Shown: piece after piece, positions 8,901-13,987 of the stretch
Position numbering within the stretch: position 1 is the first letter of the stretch
Layout: the number at the start of each line of letters is the position of its first letter
NCBI GenBank assembly: GCA_030667205.1
Contig: DAOUWH010000008.1
Span: 1-13,987, forward strand
DNA from: Nitrospirota bacterium
Lineage (GTDB): Bacteria > Nitrospirota > Thermodesulfovibrionia > Thermodesulfovibrionales > JdFR-86
Reading direction: 5' to 3'
DNA: 13,987 nt
Made by a program: the position numbers and the translations under genes
The notes under the pieces: model-generated
What the model was told of the DNA's origin: nothing
Seen by the model: only the letters and a program-made list of their open reading frames with translations
The model's database searches: none

Positions 8901-9857
8901 GTCAACCTAGACATGCTCCTTAACGATGTCGACCTCGCCCTTACCAAGGGTTTTAAGGCGAACCTCGGCGGCAACATCATATACAGGGGGACTCCCAGGT
9001 CAAAGCTGATAACCGGCGAGGTGGCAATCAACAGGGCCGAATACACGGACAGGCTCGAATGGAAAACATGGCTTCTAAAGATAAAACGGGCCGAAGCTGC
9101 CAGGGCAAAGAAGGGCCTGCTCGATGACATAAAACTCAGCGTGAGGCTTTACGGCACTGAGGGTATTGTCATAGACAACAACATGGCGAGGGCCCGGCTG
9201 AAGATAGACACGATCCTCAGGGGCACTATCGGCGAGCCGCTTCTTCTCGGGCGCATCGAGTCCACCGAGGGTAAGGTCTATTTTCGAAACCACGAGTTCA
9301 GGATAGCGCATGCCACGGCGGATTTTTCCGACACTGCCCAGAAAGATCCCTACATGGACATCGTGGCCGAGACGGCCGTAAAGGGATATAACATATGGCT
9401 CACGCTCGAGGGCAGGCTCCAGCAGCTTGACCTTACGCTCCTTTCGGACCCCGAACTCGAAGACGTCGAGATACTCGCGCTCCTGGCCGTCGGCGAATTC
9501 GGCGAAGGGCTTAAGGGCCTTGAGGGCGGCATCGGCGCCGCCGAGGCCTCGTCAATAATCACCGGAGGGTTTCAGGACGTCGTGGAGGAGAGGCTCAGGG
9601 ATCTGACCGGAATAACCAGGTTCACCGTAGACCCGTACGTCTCGAGGAGGACAGGCGCCATTACCCCGAGGGTAACCGTATCCAAGAGGCTTGCGGGCGA
9701 GGACCTGTTTGTCACTTATTCGAGTTCCATGAGCACCTCCGAGGAGCAGGAGGTAATGCTTGAATACGTAATTAACCGGAACGTGTCGCTACTTGGCGGG
9801 CAGGACGACCTCGGCTCTCTCGGGGGCGACATCCGTTTCAGGTTTTTCTTTAAATGA
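5922..9857 (+). CDS. tamB: TamB-like translocation/assembly module protein (AsmA-like N-terminus, DUF490 C-terminus)
   Basis: Very long periplasm-spanning protein of 1311 aa (E. coli TamB is about 1260). It is anchored in the inner membrane and works with an Omp85 protein in outer-membrane protein assembly and/or inter-membrane lipid transport. A single N-terminal helix at about 9-27 (IIIILFVGLVAGGVLFL) follows a basic start. An AsmA-like segment (SALGRQVIAHKMYVNLLPLF, then VWLDR) comes next. The bulk is beta-strand-rich repeats of the 'G..xxP.vxGxv....G' kind, seen near residues 516, 624, 722, 921, 1022 and 1101. The C-terminal DUF490 domain (about 1000-1311) includes DPELEDVEILALLAVGEFGE, VSRRTGAITPRVTVSKRL and a terminal FRFFFK. 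The start is ATG 5922 or, fitting the -10 box better, ATG 5928 (MSVRSKR); neither has a Shine-Dalgarno sequence. Its stop overlaps the bamA-like start as ATGA, so the two are translationally coupled. The family is secure; the symbol is by domain content. Confidence 0.93.
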   Translation: MVMSVRSKRIIIILFVGLVAGGVLFLRGPYMSNFLKALILPEVQSALGRQVIAHKMYVNLLPLFIEAKGVKAFNEKGERVFSAESVKAYIGLSKVLKRQITLETIVIKNPQVWLDRAQAEEISRNIEESGKGGKKFLSMSTRAVVLREGEVSYYDEGLNGIVEARGLNAEVILRERPEVNFSVAEISTAIEKWPELKGHISGNFFVGKESIEFKRLNVGAGGSNLSGTGFYSMDGTGMFRLDLDLLVSTVKDIMGLKEPGYGSIHARGALNLTDDILNPYLDLNVDGDFYLETLLEAVRAKTSHRLTGLVSFSGKVKGRALKISGTADARLRNSNLYTVDIDDLTCKVAYADRMLSFTEGKAKLYGGTGAAKVSFPLPSADPYSVEVDFSDVDSPPLFERIGMDWLQLPFGKVNGRISTSGSNFDPEGWAVYEALEPRDDPIGRIQKIGGKYRMRNKILTLTDMEAFSGASRLAFGGTLNTRGNTMDFNGGLVTEDVSKLMTPYFGRLTGSGEFQGNVSGPTSDPLVKGRVWIFDALLDDYPLGDVEGEASYRKNLLTVKEAGATHEQASYSVEGTVAFPKALKLLELREPDFDLRVGLSRADLGGLLRIHNVKVPVEGSIEGEVNITQSGIPEYLGSATVTDGSIYGYNVPSASLDFSYNFDAFTIKEAALRSGDSVLSLNGSIAREGDFNFRAGSEEIYLRDVLPRSLPLDYRMSMKAEGKGTVERPEITLEAVMSEGKFGEWPVGEGTLKARLKEKDFSFDAKVFEEKMALKGQASLEADMPWSAELDIIKGRYDFLLSSFIKEVPEDMMFNITGKALLSGDREHVKAAATLKEMTLAMYGQSFSNDNDIVVNVDDGKFTFPGFKLRSGNASVNFQGSFGYNDFYDIMIDGTSSLAPLKAFSDKISLLRGEARFVLALQGDWEKPGVNGGIDITDGSFGLESIPQRLASINGYSYFEDDTVVIERLGAKLGGGDIELSGVLKLSGFNPRLVNLDMLLNDVDLALTKGFKANLGGNIIYRGTPRSKLITGEVAINRAEYTDRLEWKTWLLKIKRAEAARAKKGLLDDIKLSVRLYGTEGIVIDNNMARARLKIDTILRGTIGEPLLLGRIESTEGKVYFRNHEFRIAHATADFSDTAQKDPYMDIVAETAVKGYNIWLTLEGRLQQLDLTLLSDPELEDVEILALLAVGEFGEGLKGLEGGIGAAEASSIITGGFQDVVEERLRDLTGITRFTVDPYVSRRTGAITPRVTVSKRLAGEDLFVTYSSSMSTSEEQEVMLEYVINRNVSLLGGQDDLGSLGGDIRFRFFFK

Positions 9858-12553
9858 GATTGACAGCCGGATATAAATCCCTCAGGGGACTCATGTGCTT
9901 CGGCATCCTGCTGTCGGCGCTTCTCGTCTTTGGGCCGGGTGATGCCTCCGCGACGGAGGTCAGGGAGGTCAGTGTAGAGGGCCTTTATTCCATTAGTGAA
10001 GAAGAACTGCTGTACCTCCTTGAGATAGAGGAGGGCAGGGCACTTGAGCCTGCCGCCGTCAGGCGTGGGATCAAACGCGCCTTCATGAAGGGCATCTTCA
10101 AGGACATCTCGGTCGTGGCCGACGAGGAACACGAGGGCCTCCTTACTGTAAAGGTTAAGGAGAGGGATTTTATCTCGAAGATTGTATTTAAAGGCAACGT
10201 TAACTTAAGCGGCAGGTTCATAAGGAAATACCTTGGCCTTAACGCAGGGGACGAGATGAGATACGACCGGATCGAGACCTACAGGGAAAAGGTGCTCGAT
10301 GTGGTACGCCAGAGGGGGTATCCCGATGTCTCGGTTAGCGTCGAAGCCGAAAGGGCGCGAAAGCCCAACAAGGTAAAGCTCATATTCAGGCTTATAGAGG
10401 GCAGGCCGCTTTACATAAGAGATATCCGTGTGCTCGGAAAGCCCGCCACAGGGGTTCTGAACTACATGCGCATCTCCCGGGGCTCGGTCTATGACCAGTT
10501 CAGGGTGAGGAAGGACATAGAAAAGCTCACCGCGCGATACAAAAAGATGGGATATCTTAACCCGGTTGTCGGCCCGTATACGTTTTCCGACGGGGTGCTC
10601 CATCTGAACGTAAACCCGGGGAAGCGGCTCAGTATCAAGGTAAGGGGCAACGATTCGGTCGGCGGAAAAAACCTCACCATGGTCATGCCGTTCTTCGATG
10701 CCGGCGACATAAGGGACGACCTTATAGACGAGGCCGTCTCGAGGATGACGGACGTTTACCATGCCCGAGGGTTCCCTTATGTGCAGATTGCTACTGTCAT
10801 CAGCCGCGACGGAGACGACGTTACCCTGAATTTCTACTTCTACGAAGGCCCGAGGATAAAGGTAAAGGCCATAAACATAACGGGGATTACCGTGCCCGGG
10901 GAAAGCCTCAAGAAGATAATCTCTCTCAGGGAGAAATCCCTGTATAATCCCAACCTCCTCGAAGGCGATGCGCGGGCGATAGAGGATTTCTATAACGCTC
11001 TCGGATACATTAACGCCTCGGTATCCGAGCCCGAAGTCGTGATAGAGGATTCCCTGGCGACGATTAACATAGACGTGGAGGAAGGCCGGCCGGTCTTGCT
11101 GACAGGCACGGTGCTTGAAGGGGCGGTATCGATTTCCGGCAAGGACCTCTACCGCGAGATCGGTCTTGAGGTGGGGGCGCCCTATAACGAGGTGGACATA
11201 TCGGACGCAAGGCGCAGGGTGATAGGGTTTTACAGGAAGCAAGGGTTCCAGGACGTGAGCGTTGACGTTGAGAGGCGGTTTGACGAGGCAGACGGGGTGG
11301 CGGTTGTCTTTAAGGTGTCGGAGGGCCGGAAGATATATTTTGGAAGGACGTTGATTAGCGGGAATCCTTCGACAAAACTGAAGGTCGTCCAGCGTGAGCT
11401 TGAACATAAAGAGGGCGACCCACTGGATAAGACGCTTTTGCTTGGAGCGAGGCAGGGGGTTTACAGGACCGGTCTCTTCAGCGACGTCAATATCGACATC
11501 CTCCAGAGGTATGGCGACAGGGCCGATGTGGTGGTGGACGTAAAAGAGGGAAAGGCGGGTGCTTTCGAGTTCGGCCTGGGTTATGGCGAATACGACCGCT
11601 TCAGGGGGTTCTTCGACCTGAGTTATAAAAAACTGTTCGGGATGAACAGGCAGGTGTCTTTCAGAACGGAGATGAGTTCCCTGGTGACTCGTCACAGCCT
11701 GAGGTATGGCGAGCCCTGGTTCCTCGGAAGGCGTGTCCCGATGAGGGCCTACATGATACGTGAGAACAGGAAAGAGATAAACATTGACACCGGCGACGTA
11801 AGATACAGGGTAAAGTGGTACGCGACCGGCATAGGCGTCGAGGAAAAAATCAGCGAAAAGGTAAAGTTCGATTTGCTTTACGAATTTTCATATACCGAGA
11901 CCACGGACGTGGACCCGGACATAATACTCTCAAGAGAGGACACGGGCACGCTTGCGATATCGAGTATAACCCCGTCCGTCACCTTCGACACGAGGGACAA
12001 CCCCTTCGACCCGAAAAGGGGAGTATATGCGGGCGTGTCTTTGAAGACGGCTACGGTGGTTCTGGCTTCGGAGACAGACTTTTTTAAGCTGGTCGGTTTC
12101 GGTAGCGCTTTCAAGGACCTCTCGAGGCGCGTTGTGGTTGCGGCCTCGGTGCGCGGCGGTCTGGCGCAGGGAATTCGCGAGACCACGGACCTGCCGCTTA
12201 TCGAGAGATTTTTCCTCGGCGGAAGGAGTACGGTCAGGGGGTTTTCTCAGGACAGCCTCGGGCCGAAAGACCCGCAGGGAACGCCCATAGGGGGCAACGT
12301 CTTCTTCCTCGGAAACCTCGAACTGAGACTTGGCATAACAAAGAACTGGCGGATTGTGCCCTTCTTCGACACCGGAGCGGTCTGGATCGATGACGGAGAT
12401 GTCGATTTCGCCGACCTCAGATACACCTCGGGGGTCGGCCTTCAACTCAATACCCCGGTCGGCCCGATAAGGTTTGATTACGGGCACAAGCTTGACAGGC
12501 GCGCTGACGAGTCCAGCGGAGAGTTCCACTTCAGCATCGGCTACGCCTTCTGA
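9854..12553 (+). CDS. bamA: Omp85/BamA-family outer-membrane assembly protein with seven POTRA domains
   Basis: Outer-membrane beta-barrel insertase of 899 aa. A signal peptide ends at about residue 33 (LLVFGPGDASA before TEVREV). By eye there are seven consecutive POTRA repeats with beta-alpha-alpha-beta-beta pattern, at about 36-104, 105-185, 186-258, 259-334, 335-413, 414-493 and 494-567. Each has a GY/GF- or GIF-like turn (RGYPDV, KMGYLNP, ARGFPYV, ALGYINA, KQGFQDV, RTGLFSDV) and mostly ends near an EGR/EGK motif. The barrel (about 568-899) has the loop-6 VRGF signature at 794-797 (GGRSTVRGF), GPIRFDYG, and a terminal aromatic beta-signal ending GYAF. The ATG overlaps the tamB stop (ATGA). 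Typical BamA has five POTRAs and TamA three. This is therefore either the genome's BamA doubling as TamB partner or a paralogue; sequence here cannot decide. It ends 3 nt from the convergent chaperone gene. Confidence 0.93.
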   Translation: MRLTAGYKSLRGLMCFGILLSALLVFGPGDASATEVREVSVEGLYSISEEELLYLLEIEEGRALEPAAVRRGIKRAFMKGIFKDISVVADEEHEGLLTVKVKERDFISKIVFKGNVNLSGRFIRKYLGLNAGDEMRYDRIETYREKVLDVVRQRGYPDVSVSVEAERARKPNKVKLIFRLIEGRPLYIRDIRVLGKPATGVLNYMRISRGSVYDQFRVRKDIEKLTARYKKMGYLNPVVGPYTFSDGVLHLNVNPGKRLSIKVRGNDSVGGKNLTMVMPFFDAGDIRDDLIDEAVSRMTDVYHARGFPYVQIATVISRDGDDVTLNFYFYEGPRIKVKAINITGITVPGESLKKIISLREKSLYNPNLLEGDARAIEDFYNALGYINASVSEPEVVIEDSLATINIDVEEGRPVLLTGTVLEGAVSISGKDLYREIGLEVGAPYNEVDISDARRRVIGFYRKQGFQDVSVDVERRFDEADGVAVVFKVSEGRKIYFGRTLISGNPSTKLKVVQRELEHKEGDPLDKTLLLGARQGVYRTGLFSDVNIDILQRYGDRADVVVDVKEGKAGAFEFGLGYGEYDRFRGFFDLSYKKLFGMNRQVSFRTEMSSLVTRHSLRYGEPWFLGRRVPMRAYMIRENRKEINIDTGDVRYRVKWYATGIGVEEKISEKVKFDLLYEFSYTETTDVDPDIILSREDTGTLAISSITPSVTFDTRDNPFDPKRGVYAGVSLKTATVVLASETDFFKLVGFGSAFKDLSRRVVVAASVRGGLAQGIRETTDLPLIERFFLGGRSTVRGFSQDSLGPKDPQGTPIGGNVFFLGNLELRLGITKNWRIVPFFDTGAVWIDDGDVDFADLRYTSGVGLQLNTPVGPIRFDYGHKLDRRADESSGEFHFSIGYAF

Positions 12554-12602
12554 GGACTACTCAAGAAGTACCCTGACGTATGCCTTTTCCCTCAGGTCCT
12601 CA
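12551..12602. repeat. Nested inverted repeat at the convergent bamA/SurA-like gene ends
   Basis: TGAGGAC (12551-12557) is the exact reverse complement of GTCCTCA (12596-12602). Inside it CCTGA (12572-12576) pairs with TCAGG (12592-12596). The two stems share base 12596. It covers the bamA stop codon and the last codons of the minus-strand gene. It may act as a transcription-ending structure for one or both genes, but there is no T-run and the loops are long, so this is weak. Confidence 0.25.
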
Positions 12603-13039
12603 AGGTGGCGCCGTATCCTGTAGTTAACTTCTTTTTCGAGAAGGGATGCCTCGATATCGTCTTTTACGTCAGTATAGTTTTTGCCGCCGAACTCCTCGAT
12701 GTTGGACGCGTAAACCTCCCCGATGTCGCTTTCCTTGATCTTGATGAACGCCCTGACCTTGAGGTCTATATATTCCTCAAGCAGCTGGTCCTCGTCGGGG
12801 GCCTCGAGCCTGAGCCTTCGGGCCTCGCGCAGCAGAAGCACCCGGTTGATAATAGTGGTGAGGACTTCCTGCTCCGTTATATCGGGGCTCAGCTTGAGGG
12901 TTTTTTCATACGTATCCTTCAATTCACTGAGCGTGATCGCCTCGGTGTCGATGAATGCAACGACCTTGTCGATGACCTCGGCGCGGGCATGGAACGAGAA
13001 GAGGATTAACGCCAGCAATATGGCCGTTCTTTTAAACAT
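12557..13039 (-). CDS. Minimal SurA-like periplasmic chaperone lacking PPIase domains
   Basis: Predicted periplasmic chaperone of 160 aa. The signal peptide is residues 1-20 (MFKRTAILLALILFSFHARA). The mature protein opens with EVIDKVVAFIDTEAITLSEL, the SurA N-domain hallmark (V.D.V.A.V....I..SEL). Helical sequence with TTIINRVLLLREARRLRL follows, matching the conserved 'll.r.ll.qeA' helix. The end (RRHLEDLREKAYVRVLLE) resembles the SurA C-terminal helix and strand. No parvulin PPIase domain lies between; SurA is usually over 300 aa with one or two. So only the N plus C chaperone core remains, inferred to hold unfolded outer-membrane proteins, which suits the neighbouring Omp85 gene. ATG 13039 has no Shine-Dalgarno sequence, and a TATTAT box sits 8 nt upstream. 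It is transcribed toward bamA and divergently from rlmN. Confidence 0.8.
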   Translation of the reverse strand: MFKRTAILLALILFSFHARAEVIDKVVAFIDTEAITLSELKDTYEKTLKLSPDITEQEVLTTIINRVLLLREARRLRLEAPDEDQLLEEYIDLKVRAFIKIKESDIGEVYASNIEEFGGKNYTDVKDDIEASLLEKEVNYRIRRHLEDLREKAYVRVLLE

Positions 13040-13047
13040 ATCAATTA

Positions 13048-13053
13048 ATAATA
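13048..13053 (-). promoter_or_regulatory. Candidate -10 box (TATTAT) for the SurA-like gene
   Basis: On the minus strand TATTAT ends 8 nt before the ATG at 13039, in an AT-rich run. The expected start of transcription falls within one or two bases of the start codon. No Shine-Dalgarno sequence is present. A possible -35, TGGCAA (13076-13071), has 17-nt spacing but only three matches to consensus, so the call is tentative. Confidence 0.35.
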
Positions 13054-13193
13054 TCCAAATCAGCGCGATTTTGCCACAGCCTCACTGTCAGGGTGAGGAT
13101 ATCTTATTACCCCGGAGGCCGAAAGGCCGAGAATGAGTGAATGACCAACCCTGTCATCCTTTCCTTGGAGGACATGCCCTCCGGCCAAAAAGT

Positions 13194-13199
13194 TATAAT
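13194..13199 (+). promoter_or_regulatory. Consensus -10 box (TATAAT) for rlmN
   Basis: A perfect TATAAT lies 5 nt upstream of the rlmN ATG. Transcription would begin about at the A of the ATG, implying a leaderless mRNA; no Shine-Dalgarno sequence is present. The best -35 is AGGACA at 13169-13174 (GACA matches) with a long 19-nt spacer. It falls inside the 13165-13184 hairpin, so a regulator-binding palindrome is conceivable. Confidence 0.45.
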
Positions 13200-13204
13200 T
13201 AATT

Positions 13205-13987
13205 ATGGGCATAGTGGACCTTAAGGCGCTTAACGCAGATGAGTTGAGGGGTTTCGTCTCCAGGATGGGGCTTCCGGCCTACAGGACGGGGCAGCTTCTG
13301 CATTGGATTTACGAGAGGGGGGCGGTCTCGACCGACGAGATAACGGAGTTCTCAAAATCCCTGAGGGCCTCTCTCAGGGACACCGCCTGCATCAGCAACC
13401 TCCGCGTTGCCGGGAGGCTCAGGTCGTCGGACGGCACGGAGAAGTTTCTGTTCGAGCTCGAGGACGGACTGTGCATAGAAAGTGTCCTCATCCCGGACGA
13501 AAAGCGCCTTACGCTCTGCATCTCAAGCCAGGCCGGCTGCGCGATGGGTTGCAAGTTCTGCCTTACCGGCCGCGACGGCCTCAAGCGCAACCTCAGGGCC
13601 CACGAGATAGCAGACCAGGTGATAGCCGCTTCAAGGGCTGCTTCGCCAGGGCGGATAACAAACATAGTGCTTATGGGCATGGGAGAGCCCCTGCACAACC
13701 TCGATGAGGTCTCCGCGGCCCTATGGCGGATAACCGAACTTTTGCAGTACTCCACGAGGAGGGTGACCGTCTCCACGTGCGGCCTTGCGGACAGGATGCT
13801 CGAACTCCCGCATAAGGCCCCGCCGGTCAACCTCGCCGTCTCCCTTAACGCCACCACCGACGAGGTGCGGGACCGCATAATGCCCGTTAACAGGAGATTT
13901 CCCATAAAGGCGATCATAAACGCATGCCGTCGGTACCCGCTTCCCAAAAGGCGGAGGATAACTTTCGAGTACGTGATGATGGATTCC
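13205..13987 (+). CDS. rlmN: 23S rRNA (adenine2503-C2)/tRNA methyltransferase RlmN (3' partial)
   Basis: Cytoplasmic radical-SAM enzyme that methylates C2 of A2503 in 23S rRNA and A37 in some tRNAs by a methyl-cysteine mechanism. The frame is open from ATG 13205 to the window end: 261 residues of an expected roughly 350. The N-terminal accessory domain has PAYRTGQLLHWIYERG (24-39). SDGTEKFLFEL and ESVLIPDEKRLTLCISSQAG precede the [4Fe-4S] motif CAMGCKFC, with Cys 112, 116 and 119. LTGRDGLKRNL, the SAM-binding GMGEPLHNLD, VSTCGL and LAVSLNATTDEVRDRIMPVNRRFP all fit RlmN. The second catalytic Cys (Cys355 in E. coli) would lie beyond the window. ATG 13205 was chosen because it begins the family-typical 'DL..L...EL..F' helix and directly follows the TATAAT box. 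RlmN is favoured over the paralogue Cfr by general sequence and a housekeeping setting. Confidence 0.93.
   Translation, partial: MGIVDLKALNADELRGFVSRMGLPAYRTGQLLHWIYERGAVSTDEITEFSKSLRASLRDTACISNLRVAGRLRSSDGTEKFLFELEDGLCIESVLIPDEKRLTLCISSQAGCAMGCKFCLTGRDGLKRNLRAHEIADQVIAASRAASPGRITNIVLMGMGEPLHNLDEVSAALWRITELLQYSTRRVTVSTCGLADRMLELPHKAPPVNLAVSLNATTDEVRDRIMPVNRRFPIKAIINACRRYPLPKRRRITFEYVMMDS

Larger units (their letters stand above)
13040..13204. promoter_or_regulatory. Divergent promoter region between the SurA-like gene and rlmN, rich in inverted repeats
   Basis: This 165-nt non-coding spacer serves two outward-facing genes. It contains several hairpins: CCTCAC/GTGAGG (13080-13085 with 13093-13098), GGCC-GAAA-GGCC (13117-13128), and TTGGAGG/CCTCCGG (13165-13171 with 13178-13184, two G-T pairs). 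CCGGAGG at 13112-13118 is also an exact reverse complement of CCTCCGG at 13178-13184, so it could compete with the last hairpin. GAATGA is repeated directly at 13131-13136 and 13139-13144. No credible gene is present. Confidence 0.5.

Noticed and set aside
10205..11695. 496-codon open frame on the minus strand inside bamA.
   Set aside because: It lies opposite a clearly conserved coding frame; its translation is low-complexity, His/Pro/Arg-rich and resembles no family. Codon bias in this GC-rich gene keeps the antisense frame open.
13111..13144. Possible insertion-sequence end or CRISPR-like repeat in the rlmN upstream region.
   Set aside because: The repeats are only 6-8 nt, there is no transposase or spacer pattern, and no flanking target duplication is visible.
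13303..13947. Open frames on both strands overlapping rlmN.
   Set aside because: The frame from ATG 13205 encodes unmistakable RlmN motifs including CAMGCKFC; the others are out-of-frame shadows.
1..13987. Reassignment of TGA to glycine (as in Gracilibacteria/SR1).
   Set aside because: TGA ends trkA, the ABC ATPase, tamB and bamA at exactly the expected C-termini, so it is a normal stop here.

Overview
The window is ordinary-looking chromosomal DNA from a diderm (outer-membrane) bacterium. Outer-membrane biogenesis genes (TamB-like, BamA/Omp85, SurA-like) sit beside housekeeping genes (Trk potassium uptake, RlmN). ATA (Ile) and AGG (Arg) codons are common, and start sites mostly lack a strong Shine-Dalgarno sequence. 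With the gene content, this fits a Desulfobacterota or Nitrospirota-type lineage better than an enterobacterium. That placement is inference; no 16S or other marker is present. The standard code is in use, because TGA ends trkA, the ABC ATPase gene, tamB and bamA. I see no insertion sequence, integrase, CRISPR array, tRNA or rRNA.

Layout, left to right. (1) 1-5859 is a tightly packed plus-strand block: trkA (5' end cut by the window), trkH, a MacA/HlyD-type periplasmic adaptor gene, a stand-alone MacB-type ABC ATPase, and a FtsX/MacB-type permease. Gaps are 13, 1 and 0 nt, followed by a 14-nt overlap, so it reads as one operon. The adaptor gene carries an in-frame TGA at codon 79, exactly where the family normally has the Gly of the lipoyl-domain 'EGD' turn. 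(2) 5860-5921 is a 62-nt gap with two overlapping hairpins and a TATACT -10-like box. (3) 5922-12553 holds tamB-like and bamA/Omp85-like genes, overlapping by ATGA. The Omp85 protein has seven recognisable POTRA repeats before its barrel. (4) 12557-13039, minus strand, is a small SurA-type chaperone with no PPIase domain, converging on bamA with a 3-nt gap. (5) 13040-13204 is a divergent promoter region rich in inverted repeats. (6) 13205 to the window end is rlmN, cut at its 3' end.

How they work together. TrkA and TrkH form a potassium-uptake system. The adaptor, ATPase and permease would form a MacAB-like tripartite exporter that needs a TolC-type partner not seen here; the in-frame stop makes its present function doubtful. 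TamB, the Omp85 protein and the SurA-like chaperone form an envelope module: SurA-like proteins escort unfolded outer-membrane proteins, Omp85 inserts them, and TamB spans the periplasm and works with an Omp85 partner.

I found no convincing new system. The points most worth checking are the in-frame TGA, the seven-POTRA Omp85 coupled to tamB, the minimal SurA next to it, and three gene starts with a -10-like box almost touching the ATG.
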